Assembly: GCF_000829695.1 (NCBI RefSeq) | Contig: NZ_BBNN01000047.1 | Location: forward strand, 32,979 to 96,978 | From: Streptomyces sp. NBRC 110035 | Lineage (GTDB): Bacteria > Actinomycetota > Actinomycetes > Streptomycetales > Streptomycetaceae | DNA length: 64,000 nt | Direction: 5' to 3' | In this document: positions 1-8,122 of the stretch, piece by piece | How positions within the stretch are numbered: position 1 is the first letter of the stretch | Layout: every line of letters begins with the position of its first letter | The notes under the pieces: generated by a model | What the model was told of the DNA's origin: nothing | What the model saw: only the letters and a program-made list of their open reading frames with translations | Database searches by the model: none | Program-made: the position numbers and the translations under genes

Positions 1-62
1 GTAGGATCGTCCTCCGCAAGGCACTGGGCGGCAGCAACTTCCGCAGTAAGCGCTGGGTTTGA
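1..62 (+). CDS. C-terminal end of an unidentified gene
   Basis: An open frame enters from the left edge and closes at a TGA after about 19 codons, ending in a basic tail (KRWV at the very end). The frame keeps strong third-position G/C bias, so it is probably the true 3' end of a gene on the plus strand. Too little is present to name a family. No hairpin is obvious before the next gene. Confidence 0.5.
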   Translation, partial: RIVLRKALGGSNFRSKRWV

Positions 63-301
63 CCGAACGTCACCGAGGGGCGGCAGGACGTGAGCGAGGG
101 GTACGGCACCACCGGTGCGGGCCGGGAACGGCCGGCGGGCGGCACACAGGCAGGCGCTCACCACGCGGAGATCCCGTTCCCGGGGCAGGCGTTCTGGGTA
201 TCGGAGTTTCGCCAGGGCGTACGGTGTGCACGGCGTGCGTCCCCGGCCTCACGTTCACGGGGCAGGCGGGAACGTGAGAAACGGGCCGTGGCCCCGGACG
301 G

Positions 302-2464
302 ATGGACTCGACACGCGTGACGGAGCAGCCGACCTCCTACGAGCGCCCGGAACCGGGCGTCACCCCCGCGGACGCCCGCGGGGCGTTCCCGCCTGCCTCG
401 GCCCCGGCACACGGCCCCGGCTCGACATCGTCGTCATCGCCGCCCCCGGCGGCGGATACGGCCGGGCCCGGCGCCGAGCACTCCCAGCCGCAGGCCGGGC
501 AGGAATCCGAACCCGACACCCACCGGCCTCGGCCCGCGTCCGAGGCCATCCCGCTCCAGCCGGCCGGAGGACAGAAACCCGACGTGCACGACCACCCGGC
601 ATCGGACCATCTGACAGCGGACCACCCGGCAGCGGTCCCTTCGGCACCCGACGGTGCGTCCCCGGAGCAGGCGTCCCCGGACCGCTCCGTACCCGTCCCC
701 GACGGCCCCGAGCGGCGCACCGGTCAGGCGCCCCCGCCCGGGAAGCCCACGCCGATGCGGCGGGACGGGGACCGGCTGAGGTTCGTCGGCGCCGCGCCCC
801 GGCGGATCGCCCGCGGCATCGATCTCGAAGAGATCGTGATGGGTCTGTGCCGGGCCACCGTGCCCACTTTCGCCGACACCATCCTGGTCTATCTGCGCGA
901 GCCGCTGCCGGTCGGTGACGAGCGGCCCACCGGCCCGCTGGTGCTGCGGCTGCGGCGCAGCGACCGGATCCCGGCCGAGCGCGACACCGAAGGCGGATTC
1001 GTGCCGGCCGCCACGCCCGCACCCTCGGAACTGGACTCCATCGGCTCGGAGCGGTGCACGGTGCGGCCCGGCAGCGCGCTCGCCGAAGTGCTGCGCGGCG
1101 TACGGCCGGTGTTCACCGACGCGCCCGCCGCACGTGCCGCGCTGCCCGAACTCCTGGGCGAAGGTGCGGAATCGGCCGTACCCGGCGGTCAGCGGGCGAT
1201 CCTCGCGCCGCTGCGCGGCCGGCGCCGGGTGATCGGCGCGGCCCTGTTCCTGCGCGGCCCCGAGCGCATCGCCTTCGAGGCCGACGACCTGCTGGTCGCC
1301 GCCCAGCTCGCCACGCACAGCGCCCTCGGCATCGACAAGGCGGTGCTGTACGGGCGGGAGGCGTACATCGCGGACGAGTTGCAGCGGACCATGCTGCCGG
1401 AGAACCTGCCGCGCTGCACCGGCGTGCGGCTGGCCTCCCGCTATCTGCCGGCCGCCGAGACCGCGCGCGTGGGCGGTGACTGGTACGACGCCATCCCGCT
1501 GCCCGGCAGCAGGGTCGCACTGGTCGTCGGCGACGTCATGGGGCACTCCATGACCTCCGCCGCGATCATGGGCCAACTGCGCACCACCGCGCAGACCCTG
1601 GCCGGTCTCGACCTGCCGCCGCAGGAGGTGCTGCACCACCTCGACGAGCAGGCGCAGCGGCTCGGCGCGGACCGCATGGCGACCTGTCTGTACGCGGTGT
1701 ACGACCCGGTCGCGCACCGCATCACCATCGCCAACGCCGGTCATCCGCCGCCCATTCTGCTGCCCATCGGCGGGCGGGCCGAGGTGCTGCGGGTGCCCGC
1801 GGGCGCCCCGATCGGGGTCGGCGGCGTGGACTTCGAGGCGGTCGAACTGGACGCGCCCGCCGGGGCGACGCTGCTGCTCTACACGGACGGCCTGGTCGAG
1901 TCCCGGCTGCGGGACGTGTGGACCGGCATCGACCAGCTGCGCGACAAGCTCGCCGCGACCGCGCAGCTGACCGGCCCGGACCATCCGCCGCCACTGGAGG
2001 CGCTGTGCGACGAGGTGCTCGACATGCTCGGTCCGGGCGACCGGGACGACGACATCGCGCTGCTCGCCGCCCGCTTCGACGGGATCGCGCCGAACGACGT
2101 GGCGTACTGGTTCCTCGAGCCGGAGGACGCAGCTCCCGGCCGGGCCCGCCGGCTGGCCCGCCGGGCACTGTCCCGGTGGGGCATGGAGGACCTGAGCGAC
2201 TCGGTGGAGCTGCTGGTCAGCGAGGTGGTCACCAACGCGGTCCGGTACGCCTCCCGCCCGGTCACCCTGCGGCTGCTGCGTACGGACGTCCTGCGCTGCG
2301 AGGTCGGTGACGACGTGCCCCAGCTCCCGCGGCTGCGCCAGGCACGCGCCACGGACGAGGGCGGCCGCGGCCTCTACCTGGTCAACCGCCTGGCCCGCCG
2401 CTGGGGCGCGACCCGGCTGAGCACCGGCAAGGTGGTGTGGTTCGAGCTGAACCACGGCGGCTGA
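302..2464 (+). CDS. SpoIIE-type PP2C phosphatase with GAF and histidine-kinase-like ATPase domains
   Basis: A 720-residue cytoplasmic signalling protein. Residues 1-160 are Pro/Ala-rich and probably disordered. About 175-340 look like a GAF sensor domain, 365-590 are a SpoIIE/PP2C serine phosphatase with metal-binding GGDWYD, VGDVMGHS and a late DDDIALL, and 600-718 are an HATPase domain with an N-box (SEVVTNAVRYA) and a GRGLYLV glycine box. This multidomain class is abundant in Streptomyces and usually acts in anti-sigma/anti-anti-sigma partner switching: the ATPase part can phosphorylate and the PP2C part dephosphorylate an STAS protein. No STAS partner is adjacent. The ATG is the only possible start because an in-frame stop lies 25 bases upstream. 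A strong terminator follows. Confidence 0.9.
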   Translation: MDSTRVTEQPTSYERPEPGVTPADARGAFPPASAPAHGPGSTSSSSPPPAADTAGPGAEHSQPQAGQESEPDTHRPRPASEAIPLQPAGGQKPDVHDHPASDHLTADHPAAVPSAPDGASPEQASPDRSVPVPDGPERRTGQAPPPGKPTPMRRDGDRLRFVGAAPRRIARGIDLEEIVMGLCRATVPTFADTILVYLREPLPVGDERPTGPLVLRLRRSDRIPAERDTEGGFVPAATPAPSELDSIGSERCTVRPGSALAEVLRGVRPVFTDAPAARAALPELLGEGAESAVPGGQRAILAPLRGRRRVIGAALFLRGPERIAFEADDLLVAAQLATHSALGIDKAVLYGREAYIADELQRTMLPENLPRCTGVRLASRYLPAAETARVGGDWYDAIPLPGSRVALVVGDVMGHSMTSAAIMGQLRTTAQTLAGLDLPPQEVLHHLDEQAQRLGADRMATCLYAVYDPVAHRITIANAGHPPPILLPIGGRAEVLRVPAGAPIGVGGVDFEAVELDAPAGATLLLYTDGLVESRLRDVWTGIDQLRDKLAATAQLTGPDHPPPLEALCDEVLDMLGPGDRDDDIALLAARFDGIAPNDVAYWFLEPEDAAPGRARRLARRALSRWGMEDLSDSVELLVSEVVTNAVRYASRPVTLRLLRTDVLRCEVGDDVPQLPRLRQARATDEGGRGLYLVNRLARRWGATRLSTGKVVWFELNHGG

Positions 2465-2504
2465 ACCACGGCTGCTGAGGCACGGCACACACGCCGAGCC
2501 GCAC

Positions 2505-2552
2505 GCATGAGTGGGGGCGCCCGACGTCGTCATCGGGCGCCCCCACTCATGC
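2505..2552. terminator. Bidirectional hairpin terminator
   Basis: Two perfectly complementary 20-base arms enclose an 8-base loop between the stops of two convergent genes (the phosphatase on plus and the penicillin-binding protein on minus). There is no long U tract, which is usual in Streptomyces. Position and stem length support a shared terminator. Confidence 0.85.
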
Positions 2553-2562
2553 GTCTTCCCGC

Positions 2563-4857
2563 CTACTGCTGCTCCCCGCCGTCCGGTGTCTCGTCCGGGT
2601 CGGGCGGGATCTCGTCGGTGGGCGGGGTGGAGGCCGGCGACGACGGCGGTGTGGTCGTCGGCTCCTCGGCCGGGGGCTCGGTCGTCGGTTCCTCGGTCGT
2701 CGGTTCCTCGGTCGTCGGGGCCTGCGTGGTCGGTTCCCCGGTCGTCGGTTCCTCGGTGGGCGACTGGGACGGCGACGCGGGCGCCGACGAGGACGGGGAC
2801 GGGGCGACGGCCGCTCCCTGGTCGGTCTCCAGGTCGAACCTGCTGGTCTCCTCCATCACGCCGAAGGTGTACGCGGCCCAGATCTGCGCCGGGAAGCCGC
2901 CTCCGTTGACCCGGTCCTGGCCGCCCGCACCGTACATCTCGACCTGCGGGTGCGGGGCCTTGTCGTCCTCGCCGAACAGGCCGACCGTGGTGACCAGGTC
3001 GGGGGTGTAGCCGGCGAACCAGGCCGACTTGTTGTTGTCGGAGGTGCCCGTCTTGCCGGCGACCGGCTGACCGTCGCGCAGCGGGTTGTCCCGGACCGAG
3101 GCCTGCGCGGTGCCGTCGTCGACCACGCCGGTCAGGACCGAGGTCACCGTGTCGGCGGCCTCACGGCTGATGGCCTGCTCGCCGACGGCGTCCGGGATGG
3201 TGACGGTGCGGTTGAGGTGCTCCGCCGACTTGATGAGCGTCGGGGTGGTGCGCTCGCCGTGGTTGTCGAGGGTGGCGTACACGGCGGCCATGTCCAGCGG
3301 GCTCGCGCCCATGGAGCCCAGGGTCTGGGCGGGCACCGCCTCCAGGTCCTCGGCGTCCATGCCGAGCCTGCCCGCGGTCTCCATCACCTTCTCCATGCCG
3401 ACGTCGACGCCCATCTGCGCGAAGACGGAGTTGACGGACCTGTTCATGGCCGTCTGGACGGTGATGTCGCCGTAGTCCTTGTCGTCCTCGTTCTCCGGGG
3501 CGAAGCCGACCTTCGTGCCGTCGTCCTCGACGGGGCGCTTGCTGGTGCCGTCGTAGACGGTGCCGGCCGCGATCGGCCGGCCGTCCTGCGTCTCGGCCTC
3601 CTCCTCGACGGCGGCGGCCAGGATCACCGGCTTGAAGGTGGAGGCGGGCTGGTAGTCGGAGCGGGTCGCGTTGTTCGTGAAGTGCTTGAGGTAGTCCACG
3701 CCGCCGTACATCGCCACGACCGCGCCGGTCTTCGGGTCCACGGAGACGGCGCCGGCCTGGACGTCGGCGTCGACCTCGCGCTCCCCGGCGTCCAGCTTGC
3801 CGGTGAGCTGGGTCTGGACCGCCTCCTCCAGCGCCTTCTGATTCCTCTTGTCGATGTTGAGGGTGACGGTCCAGCCGCCGAGGTCGACCAGGGCGTCGGC
3901 CTCCTTGGCGTCCGCGGCGGTGCCCTGGTCGACCAGCCGGCGCTTCAGCGCGGCGTTGGCCTCGTTCACCAGGTAGCCGACCTGGCCGGCCTGGCCCGGA
4001 TTGCCCTTGGGGTCCTTGGGCACCGGGAACTCCATGCCGGACCGCTCGGCGGCGTCCAGCCACTTCTCCTCGACCATGTTGTCCAGGACGTAGTTCCAGC
4101 GGTTCTTGACGAGCTTCTTGCCGGTGTCCGAGGCCACCGCCCAGTCGTACTGGCTCGGTGCCTGGAGGAGTGCGGCGAGGTAGGCGCCCTGCTCGGCGGT
4201 CAGGTCCTCGGCGTCGACCCGGTAGTAGGCCTGGGCGGCGGCCTGGACACCGTAGGCGCCGCGGCCGTAGTAGCTGGTGTTCATGTAGCCGGCGAGGATG
4301 TGGTCCTTGGACTTCTCCCGGTCCAGCTTCAGGGAGATGACGAGCTCCTGGAGCTTGCGCGAGACCGTCTGCTCCTGGGTCAGGTAGTAGTTCTTCACGT
4401 ACTGCTGGGTGATCGTCGAACCACCCTGCGCGCCCTTGCCTGCCACGGTGTTGAGCAGACCGCGCGCGGTGCCCTTGAGGTCGACGCCGGCGTCCTGGTA
4501 GAACGTCTTGTTCTCGGCGGCGACGAACGCCCGCTGGACCGGCTTGGGGACCTGCGCCAGGTCGACGACCTCACGGTTGACCTCGCCGTCGCGGGCCATG
4601 ACCGAGCCGTCGCTGTACTTGTAGACGTTGCTCTGCTGCTGGGCGTCGGCGTTCCCCTCGGGGATGTCGATCACCATGTACAGCACGATGAAGGCGCCCA
4701 TGCCGAGCAGGCAGAGGCCGAAGGCCGTGCCGAGGATCTTCTTCCAGGTGAAGAGGCGGCGTATCCGGCCCGGGCCGTTCCCGCCCGACGAACGGCCCTC
4801 GGATGCCGCACGGTGCCCACCGCGCTGCCGTGCGCGTCGTTCTTCCGCTCGTCCCAT
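2563..4857 (-). CDS. Class A penicillin-binding protein (GT51 transglycosylase plus transpeptidase)
   Basis: A 764-residue bifunctional peptidoglycan synthase, anchored in the membrane by one segment at about 41-64 with the catalytic domains outside. The GT51 domain (about 80-260) has catalytic Glu115 in a variant first motif (EN instead of ED, Asp instead of the usual His), GGSTITQQ at 145-152 and RKLQE. The transpeptidase domain has STFK (nucleophile Ser406), SVN (474-476) and KTG (602-604), so both activities should be intact. The last 90 residues are a Pro/Thr/Glu low-complexity tail built from repeated TTEEP/TTE units, encoded by short tandem DNA repeats and likely to vary in length between strains. 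It is transcribed divergently from the SPFH gene. Confidence 0.95.
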   Translation of the reverse strand: MGRAEERRARQRGGHRAASEGRSSGGNGPGRIRRLFTWKKILGTAFGLCLLGMGAFIVLYMVIDIPEGNADAQQQSNVYKYSDGSVMARDGEVNREVVDLAQVPKPVQRAFVAAENKTFYQDAGVDLKGTARGLLNTVAGKGAQGGSTITQQYVKNYYLTQEQTVSRKLQELVISLKLDREKSKDHILAGYMNTSYYGRGAYGVQAAAQAYYRVDAEDLTAEQGAYLAALLQAPSQYDWAVASDTGKKLVKNRWNYVLDNMVEEKWLDAAERSGMEFPVPKDPKGNPGQAGQVGYLVNEANAALKRRLVDQGTAADAKEADALVDLGGWTVTLNIDKRNQKALEEAVQTQLTGKLDAGEREVDADVQAGAVSVDPKTGAVVAMYGGVDYLKHFTNNATRSDYQPASTFKPVILAAAVEEEAETQDGRPIAAGTVYDGTSKRPVEDDGTKVGFAPENEDDKDYGDITVQTAMNRSVNSVFAQMGVDVGMEKVMETAGRLGMDAEDLEAVPAQTLGSMGASPLDMAAVYATLDNHGERTTPTLIKSAEHLNRTVTIPDAVGEQAISREAADTVTSVLTGVVDDGTAQASVRDNPLRDGQPVAGKTGTSDNNKSAWFAGYTPDLVTTVGLFGEDDKAPHPQVEMYGAGGQDRVNGGGFPAQIWAAYTFGVMEETSRFDLETDQGAAVAPSPSSSAPASPSQSPTEEPTTGEPTTQAPTTEEPTTEEPTTEPPAEEPTTTPPSSPASTPPTDEIPPDPDETPDGGEQQ

Positions 4858-5070
4858 GGGTCCGCTCTGCTCCGCTTCGTTCGTGTGTGCTGGCGATGCA
4901 CACGGGTTCGCCGCTCAGGTCAACTCCGCAAGCTAACACCGGAAGCTATGACAAACATCGACTGATCCGGCCTTTACGGGCGTGACAATCAGCACCCTCC
5001 CCACCGGAACCTCCTCCCGCCTCACCAGAACCGACGTGCGAAACCTGTTCACGGCTGCCGCGAAACGTTA

Positions 5071-5084
5071 AAGTGATATCACTT
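5071..5084. promoter_or_regulatory. Perfect 14-bp palindrome upstream of the SPFH-RHH operon
   Basis: AAGTGATATCACTT is exactly self-complementary and lies about 65 bases before the SPFH start codon, in an AT-rich dip of an otherwise GC-rich spacer. It has the size and symmetry of a dimeric repressor site. The ribbon-helix-helix protein encoded at the end of this operon is the obvious candidate binder (inference). Confidence 0.6.
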
Positions 5085-5148
5085 GGATAGACAGGCGCCA
5101 GCGGCATCCAGGTCGCGCCGCGGCGCCCCGAGATACGGGGGATCACCC

Positions 5149-6105
5149 ATGTCCACACACGACACCCAGACAGCGGCACAGGCCGCACCGGCCGCGGCCG
5201 ACGTCCCCGAGATGCCGGCCCCGCGCGTGCGGGAGACGGTGGCGCACAGCATCGGCGGCGGGCTCGCCCTGACACTCGGCCTGGTCGGACTGCTGCTCGG
5301 CATCGGGATGGTCGTCGGCGCCACGGCGGTCACCACGACCGCCGGAAAGGCCCTGCTGATCGTCTTCGGCGTCCTGATCGCCCTCGCCGCGTTCCTCGCC
5401 ATGTGCGGACTGAACATGGTGGCGCCGGGCGAGGCCCGGGTGGTCCAGCTCTTCGGGCGCTACCGGGGCACGATCCGCCAGGACGGCCTGCGCTGGGTGA
5501 ACCCCCTCACCTCGCGCGTCAAGATCTCGACCCGGGTCCGCAACCACGAGACCGCGGTCCTCAAGGTGAACGACGCCTACGGCAACCCGATCGAGCTGGC
5601 CTCCGTCGTGGTGTGGCGGGTGGCGGACACCGCGCAGGCCACCTTCGAGGTGGACGACTACATCGAGTTCGTCTCCACCCAGACCGAGGCAGCCGTCCGG
5701 CACATCGCCATCGAGTACCCGTACGACGCCCACGAGGAGGACGGCCTCTCGCTGCGCGGCAACGCCGAGGAGATCACCGAGAAGCTCGCGGTCGAGCTGC
5801 GCGCACGCGTGGACGCGGCCGGCGTCGAGATCATCGAGTCCCGCTTCACCCACCTCGCCTACGCCCCCGAGATCGCCTCGGCGATGCTCCAGCGGCAGCA
5901 GGCGGGCGCGGTCGTCGCGGCCCGGCAGCTGATCGTGGAGGGCGCCGTGGGCATGGTCGAGACGGCGCTGGCCCGGATCGCCGAGCAGGACATCGTCGAG
6001 CTGGACTCCGAGCGCAAGGCCGCGATGGTGTCCAACCTGATGGTGGTCCTGTGCGGTGACCGCGCGGCCCAGCCGGTCCTCAACACCGGATCCCTCTACC
6101 AGTGA
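5149..6105 (+). CDS. SPFH/Band 7 domain membrane protein
   Basis: About 318 residues. The N-terminal 35 are variable, followed by two hydrophobic segments (about 43-65 and 70-92) and then an SPFH/Band 7 domain beginning at the conserved GEARVVQLFGRY stretch. The C-terminal half is helical, as in stomatin/flotillin-like scaffolds. These proteins form membrane rings or microdomains and often regulate membrane proteases; no NfeD or protease gene is adjacent here. The ATG at 5149 is preferred over an upstream in-frame ATG because it has a GGGG ribosome site at the right distance and homologues start near it. Its stop overlaps the next gene's GTG (GTGA), so the two are translationally coupled. Confidence 0.88.
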   Translation: MSTHDTQTAAQAAPAAADVPEMPAPRVRETVAHSIGGGLALTLGLVGLLLGIGMVVGATAVTTTAGKALLIVFGVLIALAAFLAMCGLNMVAPGEARVVQLFGRYRGTIRQDGLRWVNPLTSRVKISTRVRNHETAVLKVNDAYGNPIELASVVVWRVADTAQATFEVDDYIEFVSTQTEAAVRHIAIEYPYDAHEEDGLSLRGNAEEITEKLAVELRARVDAAGVEIIESRFTHLAYAPEIASAMLQRQQAGAVVAARQLIVEGAVGMVETALARIAEQDIVELDSERKAAMVSNLMVVLCGDRAAQPVLNTGSLYQ

Positions 6106-6437
6106 CCGCCCCCTCCGACTCCCCCGGGGGCCAGACCCCTCGGCGCAGGCCGCAGCAGCAGCGCAAGCAGGTGCTGCTGCGGCTGGACCCGCTGGTGTAC
6201 GAGGCGCTGGCGCGGTGGGCGAACGACGAGCTGCGCTCGGCGAACGCGCAGATCGAGTTCCTGCTGCGGCGGGCGCTCGCGGAGGCGGGCCGGCTGCCCG
6301 GCGGGGCAGGCCCCCTGCCCCGCCGGGGGCGCCCACCCGTCCAGCCGCCGGCCGCGCCCGCACAGCCGTCGCCCGAGCAGCCGTCCGCACAGCCGCCGCC
6401 CCCGCAGCAGCCCGAGAACCCCTCCGAACCCCGCTGA
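6102..6437 (+). CDS. Ribbon-helix-helix (Arc/CopG-like) DNA-binding protein
   Basis: A 111-residue protein. Residues 18-62 show a short basic strand (RKQVLLRLDP) followed by two helices (VYEALARWANDELRSANAQIEF), the Arc-type ribbon-helix-helix pattern that binds DNA as a dimer. The last 45 residues are Pro/Gln-rich and probably disordered. It starts with GTG inside the stop codon of the SPFH gene. The family is used mainly for autoregulation of small operons and toxin-antitoxin loci; no toxin is present, so regulation of the SPFH operon through the upstream palindrome is the simplest idea (inference). Confidence 0.8.
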   Translation: MTAPSDSPGGQTPRRRPQQQRKQVLLRLDPLVYEALARWANDELRSANAQIEFLLRRALAEAGRLPGGAGPLPRRGRPPVQPPAAPAQPSPEQPSAQPPPPQQPENPSEPR

Positions 6438-6860
6438 CCCGAACCTCCCGGGCCCGGTGATCCACCCCGGGCTCCGACGATCGCTCCTCCGCCCCACCTC
6501 CTCCGGGCCCCAGGCCCCCCACCCCCGCCACCCAGGCAGCCCCAGCCCGCACACCCACCACCCGAGAACCCGGACAAGCCCCGCCGTCCCGAGCACCCCG
6601 GATCCGGACCCGGCCACTCACCCCAGGCTCCGACGACCGGCCTTTCCGGCCCACCCTCACCGGACCCCGGTCCTCGCCACCTCCGGCCTCCCTCCAGCTC
6701 CAGCTCCAGCTCCCGGACCCCCTCAGGCTCCTCACCCCAGGCCCCGGCCGCCATCCGCCCCGGGCCCTCGACACCCTCAGCCCGAGCCCTCTCCCCACGC
6801 CGGTGACAGAACCGTGACATCCGTCCCCCACCTGGGCTTCGACACCGCTGCCCCCGATGT
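6438..6860. other. C-rich intergenic stretch without a convincing gene
   Basis: About 420 bases with extreme strand asymmetry (C far more common than G on plus). Degenerate repeats built on CACCCC.GGCTCCGACGA recur, and CAGCTC is repeated in tandem near 6695-6712. Open frames here are Pro/His-rich on one strand and Gly-rich on the other, without start signals or family resemblance. I see no gene in it. Confidence 0.5.
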
Positions 6861-6871
6861 ACACACTCGGC

Positions 6872-6904
6872 GTATACGCGGCACGTATACACACTGTGTA
6901 GAGT
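6872..6904 (+). promoter_or_regulatory. Inverted-repeat operator and leaderless promoter of the PadR operon
   Basis: GTATACG, five bases, then CGTATAC form a perfect inverted repeat at 6872-6890, flanked by TGTACACAC and ACACTGTGTA half-sites. A TAGAGT hexamer (TANNNT type) at 6899-6904 places the likely transcription start at the ATG itself, and no ribosome site precedes that ATG, so the mRNA is probably leaderless. PadR proteins commonly bind such dyads to repress their own operon (family knowledge). Confidence 0.6.
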
Positions 6905-6911
6905 GCTCGCC

Positions 6912-7436
6912 ATGTCCATCGGTCACACACTCCTCGGACTCCTGGAGTCCGGCCCGCGCCACGGTTACGACCTGAAACGGGCCTTCGACGCGAAGTTCGG
7001 TCAGGACCGGCCCCTGCACTACGGCCAGGTCTACTCGACGATGTCCCGCCTGCTGAAGAACGGACTCGTCGAAGTCGACAGCATCGAGGCCGGCGACGGC
7101 CCCGAGCGCAAGCGGTACGCGATCACCGAGGCAGGCGTCACCGACGTCGCCCGCTGGCTCGCCACGCCGGAGAAGCCGGAGCCGTACCTCCAGTCGACGC
7201 TCTACACCAAGGTCGTCCTCGCGCTGCTCACCAGCCGCGACGCCGCCGACATCCTCGACATCCAGCGCTCCGAGCACCTGCGCGGCATGCGCGCCCTCAC
7301 CGAGCGCAAGCGCCGGGGCGACCTGGCCGACCAGCTCATCTGCGACCACGCCCTGTTCCACCTCGAGGCCGACCTGCGCTGGCTGGAACTCACCGCCGCG
7401 CGCCTCGACAAACTCCGTGAGGCGGTCTCCCGATGA
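6912..7436 (+). CDS. PadR family transcriptional regulator
   Basis: 174 residues: an N-terminal PadR winged helix (SIGHTLLGLLESGPRHGYDL and the following GQVYSTMSRLLKNGLVE), then a C-terminal helical dimerisation region of the Vir_act_alpha_C type. It is the first gene of a three-gene operon with overlapping stops and starts (ATGA into the ATPase). PadR repressors next to ABC exporters typically sense a toxic compound and derepress the exporter. The ATG at 6912 is preferred over a GTG nine bases upstream because the -10 box overlaps that GTG and homologues begin MSIGH. Confidence 0.9.
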   Translation: MSIGHTLLGLLESGPRHGYDLKRAFDAKFGQDRPLHYGQVYSTMSRLLKNGLVEVDSIEAGDGPERKRYAITEAGVTDVARWLATPEKPEPYLQSTLYTKVVLALLTSRDAADILDIQRSEHLRGMRALTERKRRGDLADQLICDHALFHLEADLRWLELTAARLDKLREAVSR

Positions 7437-8122
7437 CGATCCCCGCCGGATCCCTGCTCACCGCCCAGGACCTGCGCAAGGCGTACGGGCCGACCCCCGC
7501 GCTCGACGGGGCCGCGTTCTCCATCCACCCCGGCGAGGTCGTGGCCGTGATGGGCCCCTCCGGGTCGGGCAAGTCGACCCTGCTGCACTGCCTCGCCGGG
7601 ATCGTGACGCCCGACTCCGGCTCGATCACGTACGGCGGGCGCGAACTGACCGCGATGAACGACTCCGAGCGCTCCAGGCTCAGGCGCTCGGAGTTCGGCT
7701 TCGTGTTCCAGTTCGGGCAGCTCGTGCCGGAACTGACCTGCGTGGAGAACGTCGCGCTGCCGATGCGGCTGAACGGCACACCCCGCAAGGAGGCCGAGCG
7801 GGCCGCCCTGGTCTGGCTCGAGCGGCTGGAGGTCGACGACGTCCGCGCGAAGCGGCCCGGCGAGGTCTCCGGCGGCCAGGGGCAGCGGGTCGCCGTGGCC
7901 CGGTCGCTGGTCACCGGCCCGCGGGTGCTGTTCGCCGACGAGCCGACCGGCGCCCTGGACTCGCTCAACGGCGAACGCGTGATGGAACTGCTCACCGACG
8001 CCGCCCGGTCCACCAACGCCGCCGTCGTCCTGGTCACGCACGAGGCGCGGGTGGCCGCGTACTCCGACCGCGAGGTCGTCGTACGCGACGGGAAGTCCCG
8101 GGACATGGAGCACGCCGTATGA
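7433..8122 (+). CDS. ABC transporter ATP-binding protein (MacB/LolD-like)
   Basis: A 229-residue single ATPase domain with Walker A GPSGSGKS (41-48), a Q-loop after FGFVFQFGQ, the variant signature VSGGQGQRVAVARSL, and Walker B VLFADEP. Its size and the EVSGGQ region resemble the MacB/LolD group, which drives FtsX-type permeases rather than classic importers. It overlaps both neighbours by four bases, so regulator, ATPase and permease are probably made in a fixed ratio. The likely role is export or membrane extraction of a lipophilic or antimicrobial compound; the substrate cannot be read from sequence. Confidence 0.93.
   Translation: MTIPAGSLLTAQDLRKAYGPTPALDGAAFSIHPGEVVAVMGPSGSGKSTLLHCLAGIVTPDSGSITYGGRELTAMNDSERSRLRRSEFGFVFQFGQLVPELTCVENVALPMRLNGTPRKEAERAALVWLERLEVDDVRAKRPGEVSGGQGQRVAVARSLVTGPRVLFADEPTGALDSLNGERVMELLTDAARSTNAAVVLVTHEARVAAYSDREVVVRDGKSRDMEHAV

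Noticed and set aside
434..2533. Long open frame of about 700 codons antisense to the SpoIIE phosphatase
   Set aside because: It is a shadow of a high-G+C gene: codon bias and protein motifs are on the plus strand, and there is no start signal on minus.
5143..6930. 595-codon minus-strand frame across SPFH, RHH and the C-rich spacer
   Set aside because: Low-complexity Arg/Gly product, covers two well-supported plus genes, no ribosome site.
6457..6975. Pro/His-rich 172-codon plus frame in the C-rich spacer
   Set aside because: Overlaps the PadR promoter and N-terminus, has no start signal, and its composition only mirrors the C-rich strand.
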